From Bacteroidota bacterium (GTDB lineage Bacteria; Bacteroidota; Bacteroidia; Chitinophagales; Saprospiraceae), in NCBI GenBank assembly GCA_020160935.1, contig JAIUPL010000020.1:1-64000 (forward strand): DNA of 64,000 nucleotides. The letters run 5' to 3'. The first letter of the stretch is position 1, and the number at the start of each line of letters is the position of its first letter. Shown here in pieces: positions 26,378-35,292 of this stretch. The translations under genes and the position numbers were made by a program. Below the pieces are notes generated by a model. It searched no databases. It had not been told where the DNA came from and was given only the letters and a program-made list of their open reading frames with translations.

Positions 26378-27817
26378 TTAGAAGCCGGTGTTGATGCGGA
26401 TGTAGAAGCCGTTTTGGCCGAGGTCGTTGCGGCTGAATTCGAAACGCGCCGTTTTGTTGTAGTACGCCACTATATCCAGTCCGACGCCATAGCCATACAT
26501 CACGCGATTGACAAAGGGGTTGTTTTCACCATAATACGGATCGTTGCTGTATCCTGCATCGTTGTTGGCTGCCAGGTAAATCTTGATAGGAATAGTTTGA
26601 AACGCCTCGATGGGCACCCATTTTCCCAGCCGATAGGTCCGGTTGAAAATTTCGAGGTGAAAGGCCGTTTTCACTACACCAAAATCCAGCCCGTCGGCCA
26701 CAAAATATTCATAACCGCGCACAAAATTGTTGCCGTACCCGAGGCCCTGGTTGTTGAAATAAGGCGGCCGGCAGCGGGGCAGACTCACGCGCGCAGCCGT
26801 GTTCAGGGCAAAACTCAGTTTGGGCGTCAGTTTGAAATACCGGTCGTATTCCCCGTAAATGCGCGTCAGATGCAGGTCTTCGGAGCGCAAAAAACCGTTT
26901 TGTCGCAATTCGAAGGTGGCGCGCCAACCCTGCAAGGGGTACGGACGAATATCGAGCCGGTCGAATGAAATATTATAGGTCAGGCTGGTGTAACGCTGTA
27001 TCTGCCGGCCCTGAAGGAAAAAATTCGGGTTCATTTCGGCGATGGTATCGCTGATCTGATTGCGGTGATATTCCGCCGCGAAGGTATGGCTGACAAACAG
27101 TTTGGGCCGCCAGGTAAAGCCCGTTCCGATGGCCAGCCGCTGGATCGACCAGCGATCCGGGTCGGTGTAAAACAGAATTTTATTGCCGTCGGTGCTGTAG
27201 GCTACCTCATGGTTGCGGCTGTACGTGATGGCCGTTTGCATGCCCAGCGTCTGCTTTTTATTGACATTGGGATGCCGGTACGCGAGTTCGTATTTGTTGG
27301 AATAACCGAATTGCAATTTTGTTTTCAGCAGATCGGCCTGGCCCGAAAAATTCAGCCAGTTCAGGTCGATGCCGTAGTTGACACGCCGCAGGGAGTGGTT
27401 AAATTCTTTCCACCAGACATTGAAATTCCGATCGGCCAGTTCGAACAACGGCGCCGGGTAGATGTACCAGCCTTCCTGTAGCCGGATTTGCAGCGTCACC
27501 TGGTTGCGCTCGTCCCAGGTCAGCACATTGATGTGGGCGCTGGCAAAAATGCCGAGGTTCATCAGGCGCAGGCTGTTGCGCTCTAGTGTGGTGCCGAGAT
27601 CGGCCACGGTAATGGAATCGCCGGGTGCAAATTCGAGTTCGCGCAGGATCAGGTTGTCGCGCGTTTTCCGGTTGCCTTCGATGTTGATTTTTTGGATGTA
27701 CACAAATGCAGGCAGCGCCGCTACTCCCTGCGCCGTGGATTTCAGCAAGGAAATAGTACAAAAAAACAGCAGTAGAAAACGCCTGATTTCCAGACAATTA
27801 CTCAATCGGCAAGTCAT
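26378..27817 (-). CDS. BamA/TamA-like POTRA plus beta-barrel outer-membrane protein
   Basis: 479 residues. An N-terminal hydrophobic signal (RRFLLLFFCTISLLKSTAQ) precedes one POTRA domain (about 40-115: IQKINIEGNRKTRDNLILRELEF...GDSITVADLGTTLERN...NLGIFASAHI). The rest is a 16-strand-type barrel ending in a terminal phenylalanine (RINTGF). Having a single POTRA domain makes it shorter than BamA (about 800 residues) and more like the FhaC/TamA-related short Bacteroidota proteins. The role could be outer-membrane protein or lipid export; the substrate is unknown. Divergent from the coiled-coil gene at 27993. Confidence 0.8.
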   Translation of the reverse strand: MTCRLSNCLEIRRFLLLFFCTISLLKSTAQGVAALPAFVYIQKINIEGNRKTRDNLILRELEFAPGDSITVADLGTTLERNSLRLMNLGIFASAHINVLTWDERNQVTLQIRLQEGWYIYPAPLFELADRNFNVWWKEFNHSLRRVNYGIDLNWLNFSGQADLLKTKLQFGYSNKYELAYRHPNVNKKQTLGMQTAITYSRNHEVAYSTDGNKILFYTDPDRWSIQRLAIGTGFTWRPKLFVSHTFAAEYHRNQISDTIAEMNPNFFLQGRQIQRYTSLTYNISFDRLDIRPYPLQGWRATFELRQNGFLRSEDLHLTRIYGEYDRYFKLTPKLSFALNTAARVSLPRCRPPYFNNQGLGYGNNFVRGYEYFVADGLDFGVVKTAFHLEIFNRTYRLGKWVPIEAFQTIPIKIYLAANNDAGYSNDPYYGENNPFVNRVMYGYGVGLDIVAYYNKTARFEFSRNDLGQNGFYIRINTGF

Positions 27818-27952
27818 GCGCGGCAGTTGAAAAACCTCTTTTGGGGGCGAAAATCCGTCCTAAAACGCTCAAATTGCCGCCTCGTGGGCCCAAAAAACGT
27901 CAAATCCTGCAAAAAAAGCATACAAATGAATATATTTTTATGTGTGTTGCGC

Positions 27953-27960
27953 TACCTTTG
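27953..27960 (+). promoter_or_regulatory. Candidate -7 promoter element
   Basis: TACCTTTG matches the Bacteroidota -7 consensus TAnnTTTG, 33 nt before the ATG at 27993. No good -33 TTTG was found at the usual distance. Confidence 0.45.
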
Positions 27961-27992
27961 GACAAAAAGAGCAGGACGTGGATTTGAATGAA

Positions 27993-28874
27993 ATGATGCA
28001 GGACCCGGTTTTTTACGGGTTGGTATGGGCCATTTTCACCGTGATAGGCGTGATTGTGGGCTGGACGCTGCGTGCCACGTACCCCGAACAGGAAGTGCGC
28101 AATTCGCTCTCCCGCGTCGAACAGGAAAAGAATACGCTCGCCCGCCTGTACACCAGCATCAAACACCAGCACGACCTGCGCGAAGCCGATTTCCGTAAAG
28201 CATCGATGGAGTTAGGTACGCTTCGCGACCAATTGGTTGCCCTGGAGGCCGATCGCTCCCGCCGCGTTCAACTCGAACAATCCTACGCGCCGCGCCTCGA
28301 AAAAGCCGAGGCCAATGCCGCGCAATACGCCCAGAAAGTGGCAGCGCTCGAAGTGCTGGCTGGCAGCCTGCGCACCCGCAACGATGAAATGAGTGCCGAA
28401 CTGAAGCGCATGCAGCAGGAACTCGACGCCTGGCAGGTGCTGTACCACGACTTTCAGGCCATGCAACGCAAACTGGCGGCTTTCGAACAAAATGCTTCCT
28501 GGCTCGAAGGCGAACGCGAACAACTGCGCCGCCAATTAGAAACCGCCCGCATCGAAATCGAAAACCTGCAAATGCAACTGCTCCAGCGCCGCGCCGATGC
28601 GCCCGTTTCGGGTTCCAATAAATCGGCTGCCCAGGGCGACCGGCTTGGCGGCCCTGCTGCGCCGGAAAGTACCGACGACCTGAAAATTATCAACGGCATC
28701 AACCCCTTTGCCGAACAACAACTCATCGCGCTGGGTATCCACACCTTCGCCCAGATCAGCCGCTGGGACGACAGCGCCATTCTGGCCTTCGCCAAAGCGC
28801 TCAATATCAGTCCGGGAAAAATTTACAAGGACGACTGGGTAGGACAGGCAAGGCATTTGGTGGGAAGCCGGTAA
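27993..28874 (+). CDS. Membrane-anchored coiled-coil protein with C-terminal helix-hairpin-helix domain
   Basis: 293 residues from ATG 27993 (MMQDPVFYG); an upstream GTG at 27942 overlaps the promoter element and was not used. A single transmembrane helix (about 6-26, LVWAIFTVIGVIVGWTL) is followed by a long coiled coil (about 30-195) rich in Glu, Gln and Arg. A Ser/Gly/Pro linker leads to a helix-hairpin-helix-like module (about 225-290): DDLKIINGINPFAEQQLIALGIHTFAQISRW. Such modules are common at the C-termini of Bacteroidota envelope coiled-coil proteins. The role is unknown; a structural or division-linked job is possible. The 3' end of the gene is partly duplicated downstream. Confidence 0.75.
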   Translation: MMQDPVFYGLVWAIFTVIGVIVGWTLRATYPEQEVRNSLSRVEQEKNTLARLYTSIKHQHDLREADFRKASMELGTLRDQLVALEADRSRRVQLEQSYAPRLEKAEANAAQYAQKVAALEVLAGSLRTRNDEMSAELKRMQQELDAWQVLYHDFQAMQRKLAAFEQNASWLEGEREQLRRQLETARIEIENLQMQLLQRRADAPVSGSNKSAAQGDRLGGPAAPESTDDLKIINGINPFAEQQLIALGIHTFAQISRWDDSAILAFAKALNISPGKIYKDDWVGQARHLVGSR

Positions 28875-29320
28875 GGGGATTTCCGATTGCCGATTACATG
28901 ATGTACGATGTAAGATTGGAAGGATGAACGTGGAATTAAAGATTTTCGAGTCACCCCGCTCACCCCTCTCTATCCAAACCCCATTGGCACAAATGCTGTC
29001 CTTCTCTTACCCCGAGCAGCGCTGGCGCGGCATTTGGTGGGAAGCCGGCGAGGGGGATTTCCGATTTTCAATTACATGATGTACGATGTACGATTGGATT
29101 TGAGATTTTTGATTGAGGGCATTTCGTACTATCTTAAATCTACTATCCAATCGTATATCGTACATCATGTAATCTGAAATCATGTAATTTAAGATGTAAG
29201 ATTACATGATGTAAGATGTAAGATTGGAAGGATGAACGTGGAATTAAAGATTTTCGAGTCACCCCGCCCACCCCTCTCTATCCAAACCCAATCGTATATC
29301 GTACATCATGTAATCGAAAA
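28852..29320. repeat. Mosaic of direct and inverted repeats, including a copy of the upstream gene's 3' end
   Basis: Segment 28852-28912, which includes the last codons of the coiled-coil gene, recurs at 29029-29090. Segment 28911-28983 recurs at 29219-29290 with one visible change. Between and around them are GATGTACGAT-type heptamers, in both orientations (28892-28912, 29072-29096, 29150-29174, 29290-29315). This fills the 431-nt gap between the coiled-coil gene and the small membrane protein; no gene is seen in it. Confidence 0.9.
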
Positions 29321-29857
29321 TCGGAAATCAACATAACGCAGCCTCCCCACCCCGCCCCAAACAATCAGCATCGCCGACAGCCCCAGCGTTCCCCATTTCA
29401 GGAGTTTAAATACCTCGCAGCACAGCGCTGCCGTCATGGATTGTTGCGGAAAGGTGTACAGCAGCCACACAATGCTGGTATTTTCTGCATAATCGAACAG
29501 CAGCACTACAAATGGCAGCACATTCAGCCACGCGGCAGCGGTTTTGCGGTATAAAAAGGTAAGCAGTATGCCCAGCAGAAACGCATACACCAGCGGATAC
29601 GCCACATCGGCTGTCATTTCGGTGCGGGCATACAAGGCGCGGGCGGCATCGCCGTAGTCGGCCACCATTTGCAGGGTGCGCGCCGGATGAAATCCAAACG
29701 TCAGGTCGATGATGCCGACCGTTTTTCCAGCAAGGTGGTTAATGGCGTTTTCAGCGTTTTTCAGGATAACGCCACAAAAAAAGAGGTAGGAAGCCCAAAA
29801 AAAGGCAAAGGTTTTCCAGTTGGCTATGCGGTCGAGAAAGCGAGAAAGGCTGTTCAT
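29306..29857 (-). CDS. Small integral membrane protein
   Basis: 183 residues from ATG 29857 (MNSLSRFLDRIANWK). A longer frame to 29968 overlaps hsdR and lacks signal features. Four transmembrane helices are predicted by eye (about 13-33, 85-105, 108-130, 150-170). I do not recognise the family beyond generic Bacteroidota membrane proteins. The last residues (YVDFRFSIT) are encoded inside the repeat mosaic, so the C-terminus may have been altered by repeat insertion. It follows hsdR on the same strand but has higher GC, so it probably belongs to the surrounding chromosome and not to the restriction cassette. Confidence 0.65.
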   Translation of the reverse strand: MNSLSRFLDRIANWKTFAFFWASYLFFCGVILKNAENAINHLAGKTVGIIDLTFGFHPARTLQMVADYGDAARALYARTEMTADVAYPLVYAFLLGILLTFLYRKTAAAWLNVLPFVVLLFDYAENTSIVWLLYTFPQQSMTAALCCEVFKLLKWGTLGLSAMLIVWGGVGRLRYVDFRFSIT

Positions 29858-29948
29858 GTTTGTATGGGTTGGATGCAATTTTGGAGGATGTGTTTTTTGA
29901 ATTGCATATGTACCCAGGGAGGGAGATAACTGGCAAGGCGAAAATGCG

Positions 29949-32900
29949 TTAGTGGTTCTTAGGTACATGTTTATTCTGTTGTGTCCAAAGTGTATCGAAA
30001 ATGAATTCTTTGTATCGTCTTTGAAAGTCTTGGTCGGTTGAGAACCTTTTAAATATCTCTGTCTGCGTAAACAGGTATTGTTGCATTAAGTCTTCCACTT
30101 TTTTATCAGATGATATTTTTGCGTTTTGCTTGTCGGGCGATGTTGTGATAGCGTCCATAACTTTCTTGTCTGCTTTCATTTCGGCAGGTAATTGTTCGGT
30201 CAAAAATTGGTTTACCTTGTCTTTGTCTGTCCAGTCAATGTCGCCAAAGCGCTGATTGAATGCTTTTAGAATGTTTTCCAAAGTGTCAAGTTCAGGTTCT
30301 GATTTTCCACCACCAACGCCAACAGGAATTGGCTCTACAAGCCCCGGTTCCTCAACCAAACTGATTTTTTCTGTCCCTTGCCTGGACGGGCGGTAACTAT
30401 CCATATCAATGGATTCAATGATGCCTTGCGCCAAGTCTTCATTTTCGTCAATAGTTAGTTTTGGCAATAAATATTTTAGATACCACCAAAGTTGCTCCCA
30501 ATACAGATTATTAAAGTCAAGCAGTTTGGCTAAATAACTGTACGTTCTCAAAAACGATTTTACCTTGATTTTAAAGTCAATTTGTCTGTCAATATCCAAA
30601 TCGTATTTGAAAATATGTGCCGCAGAATCTATTATGGGGTCAAGAATGGTTCTATCTGCATTGCCCGAATATTTTTCAAAGAAGTCTTTTACAACGTCTT
30701 CATTGTAAACATCAAACTTCTCTAATGCGTCAAGCAAGTCATTCAGTTTGTTCGGACTGGTTTCTTCGCTTAGGATGGTGGAGGTATAATAAGGGTCGAA
30801 GGCTTCTTTTATTTCCTCGGCTGAATTGTAAAAGTCCAACACAAAGGTGTCTTTCTTATGAGGTTTAAAGGCTCTGTTCAGGCGTGAAAGCGTTTGCACT
30901 GCTTGCACATCGCGTAGTTTCTTGTCCACATACATGGTGTGCAGAAGCGGTTGGTCAAAGCCTGTTTGGTATTTGTTGGCGACAATCAAAAAACGGTATT
31001 CCTTTTTCTTGAAGTTTTTCGGAATGTCGTTTTTATAACTGTCAAAGTTGTTCATTGACGTTTCGTCATACTCCACGCCTTTGTATTCTTTCTTTCCGGA
31101 AAATGCAACAATGGCTTTGTAAGGCGATTTGATTTCTTTTAGGTATTCGTCAAAAGCCTGTTTGTATTTGATAGCGGCAATGATGCTTTTGGTAACTACC
31201 ATTGTTTTGGCTTCTCCGTTTATCAGGTGTTTTACATCACGGTGGAAATGGTCTATCATTATTTTTGCTTTCTCGGCTATCGCAAATTCGTGCCCTTCTA
31301 CATAAGCCCTCAATTTCTTTTGTGCCTGTTTGGTGTCAAACTCCGGGTTTTCTTCTACTGATTTGATGAGTTTGTAAAAAGAATTGTAGGTGGTGTAGTT
31401 CTGCAACACGTCCAAAATAAATTCTTCTTCAATGGCTTGTTTCATGGAATACAGATGGAAAGCATCAAAAGCCGTCTTTTCTTCTCCGTCCTTGATGTAT
31501 TTGCGGGGCACACCAAAGGTTTCCAATGTTTTGTTTTTGGGGGTAGCCGTAAAGGCAAAGTAAGAACCGTTTTTAATCATCTTACGGCTTTCAACCAAAG
31601 CATTGATTTTGTCCTCCAAGGTGGGTTCGTCCTCGTCTTCCATATCTTCGCCTTTGTCGGCAAGCACGGCATTCATTTTGGCGGATGTTTCTCCGCTTTG
31701 GCTGCTGTGTGCTTCGTCAATGATGATGGCAAACTTCAAACTGCCCAAGTCCTCCATCTCTTTCAGCAAATGCGGGAAGGTCTGTATTGTACAAATAATG
31801 ACTTTCTTTTTGTTGGCAATGGCCTCTCGCAAATGCGTGGTTTTACTTGCGCCATCGTTGGTAATGGCTGCTACAATGCCTTGCTTGGGGGCAAACTGTT
31901 TTATTTCTTCACTCAGTTGTTTATCCAATACCGTTCTATCCGTAATGACGATGACCGAATCGAAAATAGTATGCTCACCCGTTTTGTCAAACAAGCCGTG
32001 CAATTGATGCGAAAGCCAGGCAATGGTTTTGGTCTTGCCCGACCCTGCCGAATGTTGGATGAGGTATTTTTGTCTAATGCCGTTTTCTTTGGCATGTGCC
32101 AGTATTTGCTTGACAGATGTGAGTTGATGATATCGGGGGAAAATCATTTTCCGTTTCTTCTTGCCTGTGTCTTCGTCCGTCTCTTCGATGACAGAAGCAA
32201 ACTTGTCTATGATATTGGCCAGCGAATCTTTACTCAATATGTCGCCCCACAAATAATTGGTTTTCAGTCCCTTGGGGTTTACGGGATTGCCTGCTCCGAA
32301 TGGCGGCGTGGCTTTGCCATCGTTTAGTCCTTTGTTGAAAGGAATGAAGGATGATGCTTTTCCTTTGAGTTCCGAACACATATACACTTGCTCGGTGTCG
32401 GCGGCGAAATGCACCATACAACGGGCAAACGAAAAGATTTTCTCTTTCGGGTCGCGGTCGTTTTGGTATTGGCGAATGCCGTTTTGTACATATTGTCCGC
32501 TCAACGGATTTTTGAGTTCGCAGGTAATGACCGGAATGCCGTTTACAAATACAGTCAAGTCCAAGCGGTTTTCGTGGCTAAGGCTGTATTTCAACTCTTG
32601 TGTTACCGAAAACACATTGGCAGCATAGCGGGCAGCATCTTTGGGGTTGTAGCCCGATGCAGGCTTGCGGTAAAACAACTCAATGGTTTTATCAAAATGC
32701 TTCACGCCTTTGCGTAGCACTTCCACTACGCCTAATTCTTTTATTTTTTCATCCAGGCGAACCAAAAAAGGGCGTTCGCCTTTTTTCTGAATCATCTCGA
32801 AGGCGTCTTTCTGGGTTGCCTCTATAAATGCCAATACTTGTTGGGGATTGATGCAGAACTCCCGGTCAAATTCATTGGGCGTGGTTTCTACAAAACCCTG

Positions 32901-32966
32901 CTCTGTTACCAAGTAGTTAGTAATGAACTTTTGAAAACCTCTTTCTGATGTATCTGTAAACTGCAT
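29949..32966 (-). CDS. hsdR: Type I restriction enzyme R subunit (HsdR)
   Basis: 1005 residues. The N-terminal nuclease has the PD-(D/E)xK pattern (LDLTVFVNGIPVITCELKNP, E150-x-K152). Then come SF2 helicase motifs: SAGSGKT (306-312), VITDRTVLD, IIIDEAHSSQSGE, FTATP, and motif VI-like QTLSRLNRA. It translocates DNA and cleaves unmodified targets in complex with HsdM and HsdS. Last gene of a four-gene operon, starting 5 nt after the DUF1016 gene. Base composition is visibly AT-richer than the flanking chromosome, consistent with horizontal acquisition. All core motifs are intact. Confidence 0.95.
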   Translation of the reverse strand: MQFTDTSERGFQKFITNYLVTEQGFVETTPNEFDREFCINPQQVLAFIEATQKDAFEMIQKKGERPFLVRLDEKIKELGVVEVLRKGVKHFDKTIELFYRKPASGYNPKDAARYAANVFSVTQELKYSLSHENRLDLTVFVNGIPVITCELKNPLSGQYVQNGIRQYQNDRDPKEKIFSFARCMVHFAADTEQVYMCSELKGKASSFIPFNKGLNDGKATPPFGAGNPVNPKGLKTNYLWGDILSKDSLANIIDKFASVIEETDEDTGKKKRKMIFPRYHQLTSVKQILAHAKENGIRQKYLIQHSAGSGKTKTIAWLSHQLHGLFDKTGEHTIFDSVIVITDRTVLDKQLSEEIKQFAPKQGIVAAITNDGASKTTHLREAIANKKKVIICTIQTFPHLLKEMEDLGSLKFAIIIDEAHSSQSGETSAKMNAVLADKGEDMEDEDEPTLEDKINALVESRKMIKNGSYFAFTATPKNKTLETFGVPRKYIKDGEEKTAFDAFHLYSMKQAIEEEFILDVLQNYTTYNSFYKLIKSVEENPEFDTKQAQKKLRAYVEGHEFAIAEKAKIMIDHFHRDVKHLINGEAKTMVVTKSIIAAIKYKQAFDEYLKEIKSPYKAIVAFSGKKEYKGVEYDETSMNNFDSYKNDIPKNFKKKEYRFLIVANKYQTGFDQPLLHTMYVDKKLRDVQAVQTLSRLNRAFKPHKKDTFVLDFYNSAEEIKEAFDPYYTSTILSEETSPNKLNDLLDALEKFDVYNEDVVKDFFEKYSGNADRTILDPIIDSAAHIFKYDLDIDRQIDFKIKVKSFLRTYSYLAKLLDFNNLYWEQLWWYLKYLLPKLTIDENEDLAQGIIESIDMDSYRPSRQGTEKISLVEEPGLVEPIPVGVGGGKSEPELDTLENILKAFNQRFGDIDWTDKDKVNQFLTEQLPAEMKADKKVMDAITTSPDKQNAKISSDKKVEDLMQQYLFTQTEIFKRFSTDQDFQRRYKEFIFDTLWTQQNKHVPKNH

Positions 32967-32971
32967 ACGTA

Positions 32972-33970
32972 CTATTTTTTTAAATGTAGCGTCAATAGAT
33001 GCTGTAATTCTTCTTTGCTTGGCAACACCGTTTGATAACGACTCGCAAAAATCTGTTGATTGTCTTCTGGCAAGGTAATCTCTACCAAGGTTTCACTTTT
33101 GTCTTGACATAGTACAATCCCAATCGTTTTGTTTTCTTCTTCTAACTTGACAAAACGGTCGTAATAATTGACATACATCTGCATCTGTCCTAAATCTTGA
33201 TGTTTGAGGTCGCCTATTTTCAAATCTATCAGCACAAAACAACGCAACAGACGATTGTAAAACACCAAATCAATATAAAAATGCCGTTCGTCAAAACTGA
33301 TTCTTTTTTGGCGTGCCACAAACGTAAAACCTTTGCCCAATTCTAATAAAAAATGCTCCAATTTGTCAATCAAGGCATTTTCTAAGTCATTCTCGGTGTA
33401 ACGATACTGTTCTTTGAGGCGCAAAAACTCCAAAATATAGGGGTCTTTTACGGCATCTTGCGGGCTTTGTATCACCTGACCTTCTTGCGACAATTTTCGT
33501 AGCCCTGCTTTGTCTGTACTTAGGGCAAGGCGCAAATACAACGCACTATCAAACTGGCGTTTCAATTCCCGCAAACTCCAATTATTTTGCGCCGCTTCTA
33601 TTTCATAAAATGCCCGCTCTTCCTTGTTTTCAATGCGTAGCAGTACCTGATAATGCGACCAACTCAACTGAAATTCAGGCGTTTCAGAAATCCGAGACGC
33701 TGTCTCGGAAATTGGATAGGCTAAGTAAAACCGACGCATATTTTCGAGGTTATCCACCGAAAACCCTTTGCCAAACTCCTGTTGTAGCGCTGCCGAAAGG
33801 CTTTTGATAATGCCTTTGCCATAAGCGGCTTTGGCTTCGCCCTGCTGCTCTTCTTCTACAATGCGCCTGCCTACCCGCCAATATGCCTGCACCATCGCCT
33901 GATTGATGCTGCGGTAAACACTTTGCTGTGCTTGCCGTAGTATGTGGGATATGTCGCTGATGATTTGCAT
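32972..33970 (-). CDS. DUF1016/YhcG-family PD-(D/E)xK nuclease
   Basis: 332 residues. The N-terminal DUF1016 part (about 1-150) has QAQQSVYRSINQAMVQAYWRVG and FSVDNLENMRRFYLAYP. The C-terminal nuclease-like part has FYIDLVFYNRLLRCFVLIDLKIG, giving D...DxK, with QMQMYVNYYD as the following helix. Such proteins are frequent passengers in type I restriction operons but their function there is unsettled. It lies between hsdS (2 nt gap) and hsdR (5 nt gap) and is surely co-transcribed. An extra nuclease or a cofactor for hsdR are both possible. Confidence 0.85.
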   Translation of the reverse strand: MQIISDISHILRQAQQSVYRSINQAMVQAYWRVGRRIVEEEQQGEAKAAYGKGIIKSLSAALQQEFGKGFSVDNLENMRRFYLAYPISETASRISETPEFQLSWSHYQVLLRIENKEERAFYEIEAAQNNWSLRELKRQFDSALYLRLALSTDKAGLRKLSQEGQVIQSPQDAVKDPYILEFLRLKEQYRYTENDLENALIDKLEHFLLELGKGFTFVARQKRISFDERHFYIDLVFYNRLLRCFVLIDLKIGDLKHQDLGQMQMYVNYYDRFVKLEEENKTIGIVLCQDKSETLVEITLPEDNQQIFASRYQTVLPSKEELQHLLTLHLKK

Positions 33971-33972
33971 AC

Positions 33973-35292
33973 TTAACTCATTTGTACTTGCGGAACACTG
34001 CGCTTGCCCGTTACCAAATCGGTGATTAAGGACTCTCGGTATTCTTTGATGGCGGAGATTTCTTTTTGGGCTTTGGTGATGGCAAGGTCAATAATTTGAT
34101 GTTCCTCTTTTACGAATTTTACAATTTCTTCTTTTTCAGTATCGCTTGGATATGGAACAGAAAGATTACCTAAATCTTCCATTGCTAAATTTGGTTGAGC
34201 AGATGTAACCGCTTTTAACCAAATACTTGTCGTGATGAAATTTGAATGAAGCCAGTAATAACAAAATTCAACATCCACTTTTTTCTTTAAGCGAATGAAA
34301 CTTACTGCTTGATTTGTATTGGCAGGTAGAAATTCTTTTGGAAGTATGGCTACTTTACCAATTGTTGCACCAGCAATTACAAAAAGCAAATCGTTTTCTT
34401 GCAGTTGAGAACGCTTTAATATGCGATGGGTAATTGCATCAATAAAAAATGCAGGTTCTTCTGTTACATTGGATTTAAATATATTTTCTGCTTTTATAAA
34501 TCTAATTCCCTCGCTTGTCATTTCTCTGCCTTCGGTTGAAGGAGTCGAACCTTTTGAAATAATCTTTGTCAAAAACTTTAACCTTTTTAAACTCCAATTT
34601 TTTGGAAGACTCGTCAACCAGTCAATATCTGTCGCTTTAATTTCTGTATTTGGATTAAGCCCCTTAGTAAACGTTGCGTCAATGACATCCTTTTTCCGTT
34701 CTTCTAAAATCTCCACCAACCTTTCCTTATTCCGAATAAACGTATCTATTTGTTCATTCTTTTTGTCTAAGTAGGAGACAATGCTGTTTTGAACGGATAG
34801 GGGCGGGACAATGCTGTACATGCGTTTGAAGTGTGTGAAACGACAGGGTAAAAAATGCTCTCCGATTCCATATACATTTCTCCAAATGTAATTTTTATAG
34901 TATTCGGTTCTGAAAACGTAATGAAAGAATTTAGGATTAACGAGTCTATTTTTTCTCGGCTTTAATACTGTGTAAACAGGACTTACAATACCTTCATAAT
35001 TTGAATAACCGACTGCACCTTTCCGAAATTCCATTCCGTAAGCAATATCATTTATCCTGACAACCTTATAGTTTGATTTATCCTGACTTGAAATATCTTT
35101 TTTGTCCATATCTGACTGACGAACAACACCTTTTGAAATGCTTACTGAGAGTAATTCCATTTCATTTTTTGGACGTTCTCGTCTTTCCTGAAAAATGGCA
35201 ATATTTGGCAGCAGTTGCCAGCCATCGGGCAGTTGCGTTACATAATCGTAGGCAACGGGATAGTATTTATTGTATGGTTGTAAAGTCGCCAT
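33973..35292 (-). CDS. hsdS: Type I restriction enzyme specificity subunit (HsdS)
   Basis: 439 residues with two target-recognition domains. The first (about 18-165) ends with PPLSVQNSIVSYLDKKNEQIDTFI and the long conserved helix KERLVEILEERKKDVIDATFTKG. The second (about 225-370) begins LPKNWSLKRLKFLTKIISKGSTPST and ends YPSDTEKEEIVKFVKEEHQIIDLAITKAQKEI. It sets the DNA sequence recognised by the methylase and nuclease. Its ATG overlaps the hsdM stop by one nucleotide, indicating translational coupling. Confidence 0.95.
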   Translation of the reverse strand: MATLQPYNKYYPVAYDYVTQLPDGWQLLPNIAIFQERRERPKNEMELLSVSISKGVVRQSDMDKKDISSQDKSNYKVVRINDIAYGMEFRKGAVGYSNYEGIVSPVYTVLKPRKNRLVNPKFFHYVFRTEYYKNYIWRNVYGIGEHFLPCRFTHFKRMYSIVPPLSVQNSIVSYLDKKNEQIDTFIRNKERLVEILEERKKDVIDATFTKGLNPNTEIKATDIDWLTSLPKNWSLKRLKFLTKIISKGSTPSTEGREMTSEGIRFIKAENIFKSNVTEEPAFFIDAITHRILKRSQLQENDLLFVIAGATIGKVAILPKEFLPANTNQAVSFIRLKKKVDVEFCYYWLHSNFITTSIWLKAVTSAQPNLAMEDLGNLSVPYPSDTEKEEIVKFVKEEHQIIDLAITKAQKEISAIKEYRESLITDLVTGKRSVPQVQMS

